Assembly: GCA_028291515.1 (NCBI GenBank)
Contig: JAQGHU010000083.1
Span: 1-52,776 of the forward strand
DNA from: Schlesneria sp.
GTDB taxonomy: Bacteria; Planctomycetota; Planctomycetia; Planctomycetales; Planctomycetaceae
DNA: 52,776 nt
Direction of reading: 5' to 3'
A model generated the notes under the pieces. It was given only the letters and a program-made list of their open reading frames with translations, ran no database searches and had not been told where the DNA came from. Made by a program: the position numbers and the translations under genes. This document shows, piece by piece, positions 36,867-46,449 of this stretch. Numbering within the stretch: position 1 is the first letter of the stretch; each line of letters begins with the position of its first letter.

Positions 36867-38222
36867 CTATGTGAGTTGCGCGTGCGGGCTGACCGGCGGC
36901 AGGCGCGTTCGCACCCGGTCTTGTTCGAGTAACTCTTCCAACTGTTCGACCAATTCCGGTGCGAGCACATGTTCAATCTCATCCGCTTCCCGATCGACGC
37001 GACTGGGAGCCGTTTGAGCAAAGTGAATCAAATACATTTCCCACAAACGGTGGTTGCGCGTGGCGCGGCGAGCCAATCGCATCCCTTCGCTCGTCAGACG
37101 ATATTTTCCATCAGCCCCCTGACGGATCGAGCCATCGCTAACGGCGATGGAAAGGATGCTTCGCAATCGCGAGGCGGTCCATGATCGAGCCGCCTGCAAT
37201 TGCTCGAACGACAATGGCATCGTCGCCGGATCGCTTTCAGGGCTACTAGTGAAACTGTGTTCGCGTTCTAAGACTTCGAAACAGGCGCGCAACAGATCGA
37301 GTTGTCCGATGCGCCGGTGTGATTCTCGCTGACTCAGCCAATTCCAAAGGATTCCACGTCGTGTCCCCAGCAGCATACTGATCAAGAAGATCGTCGTTCC
37401 GGCCAGAACAATAACGGCGCCTGCCGCCAATCGAGGAATGACAGCGCTGACCAAGATTCCGACGGCACTGCTGAGGCTGCCGAGGACTCCGGCGATGATC
37501 GTGAGCACGCTATGGCGGTCTGTCCAGAACCGTGCCGCGGTCGGGGGAATGACCAGTTGAGCGACGACCAGCAGCAAGCCGACGCTGGGCATTCCAATCA
37601 CAGTCACAGCCACGACCAGCGTCGTCAGCAGCAGGTCCAGCCACCAGGTCGGCCAGCCCAGAGCCGCCGCGTAAGCATCATCGAAGCACAACAACGAGAG
37701 TTCTTTAAATAGTAAGCCGCAGGCAAGCATGATGATCACGCTCGCGACACCAATTGTGGTCACGTCTGCCGCCGTGAGCGCCGCGGCCTTACCGAAGATA
37801 AACTCAGACAGACCCGCCGCGCTGCCCGTTGGCAAACTTTGTACGACGCTCAGCAGGACAATCCCGAAGCCAAAAAAGACGCTCAAGACAATCCCCAGAG
37901 CGGCGTCTTCCTTGATCAAGCGTGTGCGCTGAATGAGTCCTGCGCAAAACAGACCGCTGGCCGAACCGATCGCAGCCCCGACGAGCAGCCAGACCGGTGA
38001 CTTGCCTGTTCCCGGCGAGAGTGCCTCGAGAATGAGATAGGCCAACCCAATCCCGGGCAACGCCGCGTGACTGGCCACGTCACTGACGAGCGACTTCTTA
38101 CGAAGCAGCATAAACGCGCCGACGATCCCGCCACACGCACCAAACAGCATCGTTCCACACAACACGACTCGCGTGTTGTAGTCTTGCAGCGTGAGGACTC
38201 GAAAGATGTCGCTATTGAGCAT
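36867..38222 (-). CDS. Metal ABC transporter permease fused to a DtxR/MntR-like sensor domain (first permease)
   Basis: The protein is 451 residues. Residues about 15-300 are an ABC-3 permease (FGACGGIVGAFMLLRKKSLV, SDVASHAALPGIGLAYLIL, MPSVGLLLVVAQLVIPPTAA). Residues about 310-440 read like a DtxR-type regulator: the helix pair LSFEQLQAARSWTASRLRSI, wing IRQGADGKYRLTSEGM, then RNHRLWEMYL and VDREADEIEHVL. H391/E395 and D414, E417, H418 occupy the metal-ligand positions; D410 replaces the His of DtxR, and D414 replaces its Cys. All-carboxylate/His ligands point to Mn2+ rather than Fe2+ sensing (inference). Its start lies 65 bp past the ATPase gene. Confidence 0.9.
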   Translation of the reverse strand: MLNSDIFRVLTLQDYNTRVVLCGTMLFGACGGIVGAFMLLRKKSLVSDVASHAALPGIGLAYLILEALSPGTGKSPVWLLVGAAIGSASGLFCAGLIQRTRLIKEDAALGIVLSVFFGFGIVLLSVVQSLPTGSAAGLSEFIFGKAAALTAADVTTIGVASVIIMLACGLLFKELSLLCFDDAYAAALGWPTWWLDLLLTTLVVAVTVIGMPSVGLLLVVAQLVIPPTAARFWTDRHSVLTIIAGVLGSLSSAVGILVSAVIPRLAAGAVIVLAGTTIFLISMLLGTRRGILWNWLSQRESHRRIGQLDLLRACFEVLEREHSFTSSPESDPATMPLSFEQLQAARSWTASRLRSILSIAVSDGSIRQGADGKYRLTSEGMRLARRATRNHRLWEMYLIHFAQTAPSRVDREADEIEHVLAPELVEQLEELLEQDRVRTRLPPVSPHAQLT

Positions 38223-38287
38223 GGTCTACGGGCAAACAGAAAGTAGGCAAGATTCGTTTCAGGCAGATGCAAACAGCTGGATCAGAT

Positions 38288-39055
38288 TTATTTGTGACTC
38301 ATCCGGTATCCCACTTGATCGAGCAATGCGAGCTTGCCTCCGTAGGTCCGCCGCAAGTTCTCCGTCGTAAAGACCTGTTCCACAGGACCACTGGCAATGA
38401 GTCGCATATTGAGAAGCAGGACTTCGTCAAAGTACTCAGCGACAGTTTGCAGATCGTGATGCACGACGAGCGCCGTTTTGCCGGCGGCTCGCAATTCGCG
38501 CAACAGATCCACAATCGCTCGTTCGGTCGCGGCGTCGACCCCCGCGAAGGGCTCGTCCATCAGATACAAGTCGGCGTCCTGAACCAGGGCTCGCGCCAGG
38601 AAAACTCGTTGCTGCTGCCCACCCGAAAGCTGGCTGATCTGCCGCGAGGCGAATTCTGCCAGGCCGACTCGCTCCAACGCGGCCAGGGCCTGCAGTCGGT
38701 ACTTCTTAGTCACCGGGCGAAACCAACCGATCTTTCGATACAAGCCCATGGCGACAACGCCAAGGGCATCGATCGGGAAGTCCCAATCGACGCTGGTTCG
38801 CTGAGGCACGTAGCCGATTCGACTAGCCTGCTCGCGGTAGGGCTTACCAAAAAAGACGACATCGCCAGATGCTGCGGGAATGAGTTGTAGCACGGCTTTG
38901 ATGAGGGTGCTTTTGCCCGCACCATTCGGCCCGACGATGGCGATCAACTTACCCGACGGGGCCGAGTAATCGATGTCCCACAACACGGGCCGGCGCTGAT
39001 AGGCAACAGTCATGTCATGAATGGAAAGGGGTGACGAATCCAGGTGATTGCTCAT
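38288..39055 (-). CDS. Metal ABC transporter ATP-binding protein
   Basis: The protein is 255 residues. Walker A is GPNGAGKST near residue 43, the Q-loop [13 protein letters not shown] is of the Mn/Zn/Fe type, the signature is LSGGQQQR, and Walker B is DLYLMDEPF, with the switch His in VVHHDLQ. It powers the two permeases. Its ATG overlaps the stop of the binding-protein gene by 4 bases (ATGA), so the two are translationally coupled. Confidence 0.95.
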   Translation of the reverse strand: MSNHLDSSPLSIHDMTVAYQRRPVLWDIDYSAPSGKLIAIVGPNGAGKSTLIKAVLQLIPAASGDVVFFGKPYREQASRIGYVPQRTSVDWDFPIDALGVVAMGLYRKIGWFRPVTKKYRLQALAALERVGLAEFASRQISQLSGGQQQRVFLARALVQDADLYLMDEPFAGVDAATERAIVDLLRELRAAGKTALVVHHDLQTVAEYFDEVLLLNMRLIASGPVEQVFTTENLRRTYGGKLALLDQVGYRMSHK

Positions 39056-40080
39056 TTGGGCTCACCACCTTTGATCTCGGTAGCGAGCTTCCCGTTCATC
39101 CCTTTTTCCGGAACGCTACCCCCCAACGATGCGGCAATCACCGTGGCGTTGTGATCGATCATGCCGATATACGTTCCTTCGTAGGTTCCTTCGACCCCCA
39201 TGGCGTCGGAGTACAATTCACCCCCGATGCCGATCACCACGTCACGTGACTTGGTCCCTTCCATGACCGCTTGGATGTTCTTTGCATTCACGCTGGATTC
39301 GATGAAGATGGCCGGTAGCTTGCGCTCGACCAGGAAATCGACCAATCGATTCACATCCAGCACACCGGCTTCCGATTCGGTCGTCACACCCTGCACTGAT
39401 TTCACGTCAATCTTGTACGCTCGCGAAAAGTATTCGAAGGCATCGTGAGCTGTCACCAGAACCCGTTGCCTCTCGGGAATCGATTTGATCGACTCGCGAA
39501 CATAGTCATCCAGCTTGGTCAGCTCTTCTCGATACGCCTTCGCATTGGCGATGTATTCCTCGGCATGGGGCGGATCGAACTTGGCGAGCGACTTTGCGAC
39601 GTGATCGACGCACTGGCTCCAGGCAGTAACATCCATCCAAACATGCGGATCGTAGTGGCCCGCGAAGTCAGGCGGCGATCGCAAGTATTCTTTATCGAGC
39701 GACTCGGTCACGGCGTAGACGGGTTTGCCGGAACGTTGCAACTGCGTGAACGTTTCGACCATCCGCCCTTCCAGAGTCAGCCCCGAAAAGAAGACGACGT
39801 CAGCATCCTGCAGTTGCTTGATGTGGCTGCGAGTTGGCTTGAACAGATGAGGGTCGACGCCCGACTCAATCAGCGCCGTGACGGTGGCTCGCGAACCGGC
39901 GACATGTCTCACGATGTCGGTCACCATCCCCGTCGTGGTGACGATTTTGGTCACTTTCGGTGCCGACGCTGACGAGCCAGACGACTCTTTTGACGGGTTC
40001 GCCGGGCTACAGCCTGATCCGAAGTGGGCGGCAATGGCGCAGACAATCAGCCAGGAAGAAAGACGGTTCCGAGATGTCAT
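39052..40080 (-). CDS. Metal ABC transporter substrate-binding lipoprotein (Mn/Fe type)
   Basis: The protein is 342 residues. A signal peptide ends in a lipobox (FGSGC, Cys 24), and a Ser-rich linker follows. The cluster 9 (TroA/PsaA-like) ligands are visible: H78 in [10 protein letters not shown]146 in YDPHVWMD, E261 in IFIESSVN and D309 in MIDHNATV. A Glu as third ligand and the lack of a His-rich loop match PsaA/MntC-type Mn-binding proteins rather than ZnuA. First gene of the operon; a palindrome lies about 50-65 bp upstream of its start. Confidence 0.93.
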   Translation of the reverse strand: MTSRNRLSSWLIVCAIAAHFGSGCSPANPSKESSGSSASAPKVTKIVTTTGMVTDIVRHVAGSRATVTALIESGVDPHLFKPTRSHIKQLQDADVVFFSGLTLEGRMVETFTQLQRSGKPVYAVTESLDKEYLRSPPDFAGHYDPHVWMDVTAWSQCVDHVAKSLAKFDPPHAEEYIANAKAYREELTKLDDYVRESIKSIPERQRVLVTAHDAFEYFSRAYKIDVKSVQGVTTESEAGVLDVNRLVDFLVERKLPAIFIESSVNAKNIQAVMEGTKSRDVVIGIGGELYSDAMGVEGTYEGTYIGMIDHNATVIAASLGGSVPEKGMNGKLATEIKGGEPK

Positions 40081-40130
40081 ATGTATTCAGTCGGCGGGGT
40101 TTCAGGCAAGCATGTTGATCGAAAACAAAG

Positions 40131-40146
40131 TTTTGACTAATCAAAA
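40131..40146. promoter_or_regulatory. Candidate metalloregulator operator
   Basis: TTTTGACTAATCAAAA is a perfect 6-bp inverted repeat with a 4-bp centre in an AT-rich patch that stands out from its GC-rich surroundings. It sits 51-66 bp upstream of the binding-protein start, where a promoter is expected. The length and AT-rich arms resemble DtxR/MntR-family operators in general form, but no known consensus is matched exactly. Confidence 0.45.
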
Positions 40147-40249
40147 TAATACTATCGGTCGTTGATTTCGTCAATGTTGAGCGGGATTCTTCGCGGCGCT
40201 CCGATATCATCCCAAAACCGTCTGGCAGGGTATTTTCCACTCCCACTCG

Positions 40250-40987
40250 ATGAGCCGCGTCATGCGACAGAATGAATTTGGCCAGCCCATTGGATCCCCG
40301 CTTCCAGGGTGGACACCGCGGCCCGTACCGAGTCGCGAACCGATGCTGGGGCGTTACTGTAGGCTGGAAGCACTGGACCCCGATCGGCATGCGGCGTCGC
40401 TCTTTGCGTTGCACGCCAACGACGGTCCGTCATGGACGTATATGCCCTACGGTCCATTCGCGGACTTAGCGGCTTACGTGGCGTGGATGAAGTCCAGTTG
40501 TTTGGGGAACGATCCTCTCTTTTTTGTCGTTGTCGATGTGGCTCGTCAACAACCGGTCGGCGTGGCCAGCTATCTGCGAATCACCCCCGCCAAAGGAGTG
40601 GTCGAAGTCGGACATCTCCATTTTACCTCGCTACTGCGGCAAACTCCGGCCGCGACAGAGGCGATGTTTTTAATGATGCAGCGAGCGTTCGATCTCGGTT
40701 ATCGCCGCTACGAATGGAAGTGCGATTCCCTGAATGAACCGTCTCGTCAAGCCGCCTTGCGGCTGGGATTCTCGTTTGAAGGGGTCTTTCGCCAAGCCGT
40801 GGTCTACAAAGAACGCAGCCGCGATACCGCCTGGCACGCGATCATTGATTCGGAATGGCCGGTACTTAAGATCGCGTTCGAACGCTGGCTGCATCCCGAT
40901 AACTTCGATCAAGCTGGGCGACAACGAGTCTCATTGTCCGAGCTGACAGCACCGATCCGCAGTTCGAACAGCCTGGCCAACCCTTGA
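40250..40987 (+). CDS. GNAT acetyltransferase, RimJ/RimL-like
   Basis: The protein is 245 residues. After about 30 residues it shows the RimJ/RimL-type layout: LGRYCRLEALDPDRHAASLF, then VEVGHLHFTSLLRQTPAATE and the final CDSLNEPSRQAALRLGFSFE with FEGVFRQAVVYKERSRDT. Such enzymes acetylate N-termini of proteins or small amines; the substrate is unknown. ATG 40250 is used; ATG 40262 is the alternative. It is transcribed divergently from the metal operon, 169 bp away. Confidence 0.88.
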   Translation: MSRVMRQNEFGQPIGSPLPGWTPRPVPSREPMLGRYCRLEALDPDRHAASLFALHANDGPSWTYMPYGPFADLAAYVAWMKSSCLGNDPLFFVVVDVARQQPVGVASYLRITPAKGVVEVGHLHFTSLLRQTPAATEAMFLMMQRAFDLGYRRYEWKCDSLNEPSRQAALRLGFSFEGVFRQAVVYKERSRDTAWHAIIDSEWPVLKIAFERWLHPDNFDQAGRQRVSLSELTAPIRSSNSLANP

Positions 40988-40997
40988 TCGCTGCGCT

Positions 40998-41237
40998 TCA
41001 CGAACTTGGCAACTGCTGGTTCTTCTGGGCATCAATCGCCGAACGAAGACAATTCTCGCACAGACATTTGGCACCGGAGCAGACCGGCATCACGGCGGGC
41101 AGCTTCATGCACCAGCAGTGGTCCTTGCCTTGAGCGAGATCGCACAGAAAGGAGGTGGCGCACTGCGGGCATGCTTGCTTGGTCGTAGCGGAATCGCAGT
41201 CGCGGCAGGATATGGTTTCGTCGCTCATGGCATTCAT
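40998..41237 (-). CDS. Small Cys-rich CWC-type protein
   Basis: The protein is 79 residues with eleven Cys: CRDC, CPQC, FLC, CWC, VC, and CLCENCL. The order CxxC ... CWC ... C-x-C-x-x-C matches the Cys-rich CWC family, presumed to bind zinc. ATG 41237 gives the longest form; ATG 41228 is possible. Its stop lies 11 bp from the convergent acetyltransferase stop. Confidence 0.75.
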   Translation of the reverse strand: MNAMSDETISCRDCDSATTKQACPQCATSFLCDLAQGKDHCWCMKLPAVMPVCSGAKCLCENCLRSAIDAQKNQQLPSS

Positions 41238-41342
41238 CTTAACACGTCGAATTCACTTCGTCTCGCGCGGCGTCCCTTGAGATCGATTCAAAGAGTGCGT
41301 CCAATGTCCCTCGGTGGCATCCCATATCAATCGGAGAGCATG

Positions 41343-43079
41343 ATGCGAGGCACGCTGCAATCCCTGGCAATGCTCTGTTTCATCATCGGGCAATCAACCT
41401 GCGCGCATGCTCAATCTCCCGATCTGATTGTTCATCACGGCAAAATCGTGACTGTCGATGGGAAATTCTCCATCGCCGAAGCAATGGCCGTGCGAGGACA
41501 GCGGATTGTCGCCGTCGGCACGAACGAAGATGTCTCGAAGCTGGCCGGGCCAGAAACAAAGCTCATCGATCTGCACGGGCGGACTGTGATCCCCGGTCTG
41601 TGCGATTCGCATGTCCACGCGACGGGTGCGTCGCTCTATGAATACGACCATCCGATTCCCGAGATGGACACGGTTGCCGACGTGCTGAAATACGTTGCCG
41701 CCCGGGCCGAATTGTTGAACGACGGCGAATGGATCGTAGTGCGGCAAGTGTTCATCACGCGGTTGCGAGACCAGCGATACCCAACTCGAAAAGAATTGGA
41801 CGCGGTGGCTCCGAAGAACCCCGTGATGTTCAGCACGAATCCCGATTGCGTCTGCAATTCACTCGCCCTGGAGCTCAGCGGCATCACGAAGGATTTTCAG
41901 ATCACCGACGGCAAGGCGGGGCAGATTGAAAAAGATCCTGTGACTGGCGAACTAACCGGAGTGCTGCGGAACGCGTTGCGGTTCGTCAAAGCCAAGTCGA
42001 ATGAAAAATCGGCCTCGCTCGACGATCGCATGCTGCGACTGAAGCAGCTATTCAGCGACTACAATTCGGTCGGTCTGACCAGCGTCGCTGATCGTGCCGC
42101 GAATGATGATGCCGTGATTGCTTACTCGCAGCTTAAAGATCGTGGCGAACTCTCGTGTCGCGTGTTCCTGTCGTATGGAATCAATGGCAGTGGAAGCCGG
42201 AACGAGATCGAAGCGGGAATTCAAAAGGTGGCAGATCACCCGCTGCATCGGTACGACAACCGACTCTGGCTGCGAGGGATCAAGGTCTTCCTGGATGGCG
42301 GCATGCTGACCGGGAGCGCCTACATGCAGAAACCGTGGGGGAAGAGCGAGATCTATTCGATCACCGATCCGGAATACCGCGGTTTGCGATTCATTCCGCA
42401 GGAGGAGTTGGTCCACATGGCCCGCTATGCACTGCAGCGTGACCTGCAGTTTACGGCTCATTCCGTCGGCGACGGCGCGGTTGATGCCTTGATCCAAGCG
42501 TATACCGAGATCAACAAAGATTTCTCGGTTCGCCCGTGCCGCCCCTGCATTACCCACTGCAACTTCATGAGCCTCGAAGCCATCCAGCAGATGCAACAGC
42601 TGGGGATCGTGGCTGATTTACAGCCGGCCTGGCTGTGGCTGGACGGAGCGACCCTGCGGAAACAGTTTGGCGATGATCGTCTGACTTACTTCCAACCGTA
42701 TCGATCACTCTTCGAGCACAATGTGGTCGTGGGCGGTGGTTCGGACCATATGCAGCGGATTGGCAGTTTTCGTTCAGTAAATCCGTACAATCCGTTTCTG
42801 GGAATGTGGATCACTCTGGCTCGGCAGCCGCGGCGCACTGACAAGCCGCTGCACGCCGAACAAGCGATCTCGCGCGAACAGGCCTTGCGATTCTACACGA
42901 TCAACAATGCGTTCTTGACGTTTGAAGAAAGAGAAAAGGGATCGCTGGAGGTGGGAAAGCTGGCTGACTTTGTTGTCCTCAAGACCGATCTGCTGACCTG
43001 CCCGCTCGACGAAATCAAGGACATCGCTGTCGATGAAACTTATGTGGGCGGGCAACGCGTTTACTCGTCGACGAATTGA
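41343..43079 (+). CDS. Exported amidohydrolase, YtcJ-like
   Basis: The protein is 578 residues. A signal peptide (LQSLAMLCFIIGQSTCAHA) is followed by the amidohydrolase-3 fold: DLIVHHGKIVTVDG, IPGLCDSHVHATG with the HxH metal motif, LRGIKVFLDGGMLTGSAYM, FTAHSVGDGAVDAL, VVGGGSDHMQRIG, and the C-terminal LADFVVLKTDLLTCP. YtcJ-type enzymes hydrolyse amide bonds of unknown substrates. GGAG lies 7 nt before ATG 41343. The ftr gene begins within 20 bp of its stop. Confidence 0.88.
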   Translation: MRGTLQSLAMLCFIIGQSTCAHAQSPDLIVHHGKIVTVDGKFSIAEAMAVRGQRIVAVGTNEDVSKLAGPETKLIDLHGRTVIPGLCDSHVHATGASLYEYDHPIPEMDTVADVLKYVAARAELLNDGEWIVVRQVFITRLRDQRYPTRKELDAVAPKNPVMFSTNPDCVCNSLALELSGITKDFQITDGKAGQIEKDPVTGELTGVLRNALRFVKAKSNEKSASLDDRMLRLKQLFSDYNSVGLTSVADRAANDDAVIAYSQLKDRGELSCRVFLSYGINGSGSRNEIEAGIQKVADHPLHRYDNRLWLRGIKVFLDGGMLTGSAYMQKPWGKSEIYSITDPEYRGLRFIPQEELVHMARYALQRDLQFTAHSVGDGAVDALIQAYTEINKDFSVRPCRPCITHCNFMSLEAIQQMQQLGIVADLQPAWLWLDGATLRKQFGDDRLTYFQPYRSLFEHNVVVGGGSDHMQRIGSFRSVNPYNPFLGMWITLARQPRRTDKPLHAEQAISREQALRFYTINNAFLTFEEREKGSLEVGKLADFVVLKTDLLTCPLDEIKDIAVDETYVGGQRVYSSTN

Positions 43080-43096
43080 TTCTTTCGCCAAAATTG

Positions 43097-44062
43097 ATGC
43101 CAACTGAAACTCTCAACCCAACATTCGGAACCGCAATGACATTGGAAGCTTCGCCAGCGACGGCTCTCTTGGATCTGAACGGCGTCGAAATCGTCGACAC
43201 GTTCGCGGAAGCTTTCCCGATTAAAGCGGCACGACTAATTATTACCGCCGCCAACGCACGTTGGGCGGAAACGGCGGCGACTGTCTTGTGCGGGAATGCA
43301 ACCAGTGTCATCGCCTGCGACGTTGAAGCGGCCATCGAGCGAGTGATTCCGGCAAACGAGACCCCCGACGGCCGGCCGGGGGTCGCGGTTCTCGCGTTTG
43401 GCTTTAGTGTTGATGGGCTGGGCAAGGCTCTGCAAAGTCGTGTCGGGCAATGTGTGCTCACCTGTCCCACAACCGCCTGCTATAACGGCATCTTCGATTG
43501 TCCAAAAGAAAAGCAGATCCGGATCGGCGGAGGCATCCGCTACTTCGGTGACTCGTTTCAGAAATCGAAGAAGCTGGGAGATCGTCGCTTCTGGCGGATC
43601 CCTGTGATGGATGGCGAGTTCCTGTGCGAAGACTACTTCGGGACAATCACAGGTGTGGCAGGGGGCAACCTGATCATTTGCGGGATCGATCAACTGTCGA
43701 CGCTTCAGGCTGCAGAGGCTGCTGTCGACGCCATCCGACAAGGAACCAACGTCGCACTGCCGTTTCCCGGCGGCTTGGTCCGCTCGGGAAGCAAAGTCGG
43801 ATCGAGATATCCGAAACTCAAGGCAAGTACGAATGACGCCTATTGCCCGACACTTCGCGGGGTCACGACCAGCGAACTGCCCGACAATTGCCAGGCCGTC
43901 TATGAGATCGTCATCGATGGCCTGAGCTTCGACGATGTGCAAGCGGCGACGCGCCGGGGGCTTCACGCCGCGGCCGCAGTCGCTGGCGTCATTCGCATCA
44001 CCTCCGGCAACTACGGAGGCAAGCTCGGCAAGCACCACTTCTACCTGCGAGACCTGTTGTAG
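43097..44062 (+). CDS. ftr: Formylmethanofuran:tetrahydromethanopterin formyltransferase
   Basis: The protein is about 321 residues, with the two-lobed Ftr family plainly visible: LNGVEIVDTFAEAFPIKAAR, QCVLTCPTTACYNGIF, GIRYFGDSFQKSKKLG, WRIPVMDGEFLCED and RITSGNYGGKLGKHHFYLRDLL. The enzyme moves the formyl group between methanofuran and tetrahydromethanopterin carriers in C1 oxidation, a pathway known in planctomycetes and methylotrophs. No fhcA, B or C gene is adjacent. The start is uncertain: 43097 is used, and ATG 43136 is nearer to where family similarity begins. Confidence 0.92.
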   Translation: MPTETLNPTFGTAMTLEASPATALLDLNGVEIVDTFAEAFPIKAARLIITAANARWAETAATVLCGNATSVIACDVEAAIERVIPANETPDGRPGVAVLAFGFSVDGLGKALQSRVGQCVLTCPTTACYNGIFDCPKEKQIRIGGGIRYFGDSFQKSKKLGDRRFWRIPVMDGEFLCEDYFGTITGVAGGNLIICGIDQLSTLQAAEAAVDAIRQGTNVALPFPGGLVRSGSKVGSRYPKLKASTNDAYCPTLRGVTTSELPDNCQAVYEIVIDGLSFDDVQAATRRGLHAAAAVAGVIRITSGNYGGKLGKHHFYLRDLL

Positions 44063-44149
44063 AACGGCCCGGTACAACTTCTGTTCGCTGCACCGCACGA
44101 ATTTTCGATATACTGATTTCGCGATCAATGTCCTACCGAGGTTGTGTCG

Positions 44150-45496
44150 ATGAACACTTCAAAGTCACGAGTCAGCCGTCGTACCGTGTTGCTGGGCGTA
44201 GGGACAGCCATGGCATTGCCCTGGCTGGAGTCGCTGCCCGTCTGGGGCGATGAAACACTAGTCGCCGACGCTTTGAGTAGCGGAACCCCAGCGGCCTTCC
44301 CGAAGCGATTTGCGGCCCTGTTCATGGGAAACGGCATCAACCACAAACACTGGTACGCCACGGGTGCTGGGGCCGACATGGAGCTCAGCAAAAGCCTCGA
44401 ACCGCTCGCGCCTGTGAAGACCAAGTTGAATGTGATCAACGGGCTGTTCAACAAACACGCGACCGGGGTCGGGATTCATCCTGGTCAGACAGGAAACATC
44501 CTTTCGGGAGCTGCTCTTCAAAAAGGAGCCGTGCTGAAAGGGGGCATCAGTATCGATCAAGTGATTGCCAACAACTCTGCCGAACAGACTTCGCTGCCAA
44601 GTCTGGTGCTGGGTTGTGAACAGCCGATTACGGGCTACCACGAGAGCAATTTCTCGATGGCCTATAGCTCGCACATTTCATGGCAAGACGCTAATTCGCC
44701 CGTGCCGATGGAAGTCTACCCGTCGCTCGCCTTTGATAGTCTGTTCGACAATCAGGGGACGAAGCGAACCAAGAGCATTTTGGATCGAGTCAAAGAACAT
44801 GCCGCCCACCTGAATCGACAAGTCAGTCGAGCCGATCAGGCCAAGCTCGACGAGTACCTGACGAGTGTACGCGAAGTCGAGAAACGGATCGAACGCACTC
44901 GCGACGCCAAGGACAAAGCAGACAGCAACGCCCGTGACCGGGGCCAGCCGGCCATCACGATGAAGCGTCCTGATAACGGGCTGCCGGAAGATCTACGCGA
45001 ACATATGCGTTTGATGGGCGATATCATCGCCCTGGCGTTTCAAACCGACAAGACTCGAGTTGCAACGCTGCTACTGTGTCGCGATCTCTCGGGGTTGTTC
45101 TATCCATTCCTGGATGTCCGCACGGCTCATCATCCTGCCTCGCACTACGATGAGTCGGATGATTACGAACGCGTGTCGCGTTATTACGTCAGCCAGCTTG
45201 CCTATCTGGCCACACGCCTGGACGCGATGAAAGAAGGCGAAGGAACGGTCTTGGACAACTCCTGCCTGATGTTCGTCTCGAACATGTGGTCCGGTAGCAA
45301 ACACGACTCGACCAAAGTTCCGCTCCTTCTGGCGGGTGGCCTCGGCGGTGCCCTCGAAACAGGGCGCGTCCTCGACTACACCAAGAGTGGCGACGATGAT
45401 CGCAAGCTGTGCAGCTTGTACCTGTCGTTGCTGGATCGCATGGGGATGCCAATGAGACAATTTGGCGATGCGGATACCAAGCTGGCTGGATTGTGA
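44150..45496 (+). CDS. DUF1552 family protein, Tat-exported
   Basis: The protein is 448 residues with a Tat signal (KSRVSRRTVLLGVGTAM, cleaved near LPVWG). The mature part has the DUF1552 phrases ALFMGNGINHKHWY, NVINGLFNKHATGVGIHPGQTGNIL and RTAHHPASHYDESD (HxxSHH-like). Its role is unknown; DUF1552 genes usually sit beside DUF1592/DUF1588 cytochrome genes, but none is present here. GAGG at 44138-44141 supports ATG 44150 over the GTG at 44144. Confidence 0.88.
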   Translation: MNTSKSRVSRRTVLLGVGTAMALPWLESLPVWGDETLVADALSSGTPAAFPKRFAALFMGNGINHKHWYATGAGADMELSKSLEPLAPVKTKLNVINGLFNKHATGVGIHPGQTGNILSGAALQKGAVLKGGISIDQVIANNSAEQTSLPSLVLGCEQPITGYHESNFSMAYSSHISWQDANSPVPMEVYPSLAFDSLFDNQGTKRTKSILDRVKEHAAHLNRQVSRADQAKLDEYLTSVREVEKRIERTRDAKDKADSNARDRGQPAITMKRPDNGLPEDLREHMRLMGDIIALAFQTDKTRVATLLLCRDLSGLFYPFLDVRTAHHPASHYDESDDYERVSRYYVSQLAYLATRLDAMKEGEGTVLDNSCLMFVSNMWSGSKHDSTKVPLLLAGGLGGALETGRVLDYTKSGDDDRKLCSLYLSLLDRMGMPMRQFGDADTKLAGL

Positions 45497-45526
45497 CATC
45501 GCCAAGTTGAGGCCAACACGCGATTG

Positions 45527-46321
45527 CTAGTACCGGGCGAGGTCGGCGGATTGTTTCAGGTTCATGGCCTGCACCATTTTCTGAGCTTCGGTCACCATGA
45601 ACCGCAACTCGCTGCCCAAGGCCATAAATTGCCAGCCTTCGGCGATGCGCTGCTGACAGGCTTCAATCGAGGTGACGTGAATCCCGACGGGAGTTCCGCA
45701 CTTCTTGCCGGCAGCCAGGATGCGCTGCAGCATTGCTTCAAAGTCGGCCGGTGACGGATCAGCTCCGTCGGGAGTTCGCATCTGAGCGTTCAGGTCATTC
45801 GGTCCGACGAAAATCGCGTCGACCCCGGGCAGGCTATAGATGGCCTCGGCGTTTTCGACACCTTCAGGTGACTCGGTTTGCAGGACGACCAGGATTTCAT
45901 CGTTCGCATACTTGTAGTAGTCGCCAGCTGTCGCGTCGAAATTCATCGCGTGCATCCCGCCGCCAACCGAACGGTTTCCCGTCGGAGGATACTTGGCTGC
46001 GGCGATGGCGATCTTCGCTTCTTCAACCGTGTTGACCATCGGGACCACGATCCCATGTGCACCGGCATCAAGCACTCGCTTGATGTAATCATGATCGCCG
46101 CGAGGAACTCGCGCCAGGCAAATGCAACCAGCATCAGCGACGGCACCAAACAATTGACCCGCGCTGTCCCAGCCAATCGGCGAGTGTTCGAGATCCACCG
46201 TCAACCAGTTGAAACCAACTCGCGCCATCAGCCGGGCAGCGAAGACGTTACCCAGGGACAACCACGTTCCAACTTGAGGCTGGCCAGCTTTCAACGCAGC
46301 CTTCACGGTGTTTCGTCGCAT
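45527..46321 (-). CDS. HpcH/HpaI-type aldolase
   Basis: The protein is 264 residues. The class II 2-oxo-acid aldolase barrel is recognised by [61 protein letters not shown] and [12 protein letters not shown], with the metal-binding Glu in [10 protein letters not shown]. Such enzymes cleave 2-keto-3-deoxy sugar acids or 4-hydroxy-2-ketoheptanedioate. No pathway genes surround it, so the substrate is open. It converges with the DUF1552 gene (30 bp apart). Confidence 0.9.
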   Translation of the reverse strand: MRRNTVKAALKAGQPQVGTWLSLGNVFAARLMARVGFNWLTVDLEHSPIGWDSAGQLFGAVADAGCICLARVPRGDHDYIKRVLDAGAHGIVVPMVNTVEEAKIAIAAAKYPPTGNRSVGGGMHAMNFDATAGDYYKYANDEILVVLQTESPEGVENAEAIYSLPGVDAIFVGPNDLNAQMRTPDGADPSPADFEAMLQRILAAGKKCGTPVGIHVTSIEACQQRIAEGWQFMALGSELRFMVTEAQKMVQAMNLKQSADLARY

Positions 46322-46449
46322 GAATGGATCTCGGAGAGTATGGCGGGCGGGAACGAGCGGTCTGCTGCAGCAGTGTCCCGAGACGGCTCGCGGGACGCAA
46401 GTCAGCGAAGATTACTGCTGCGATGCGTGAATGGGATCAGAAGAAGAAG

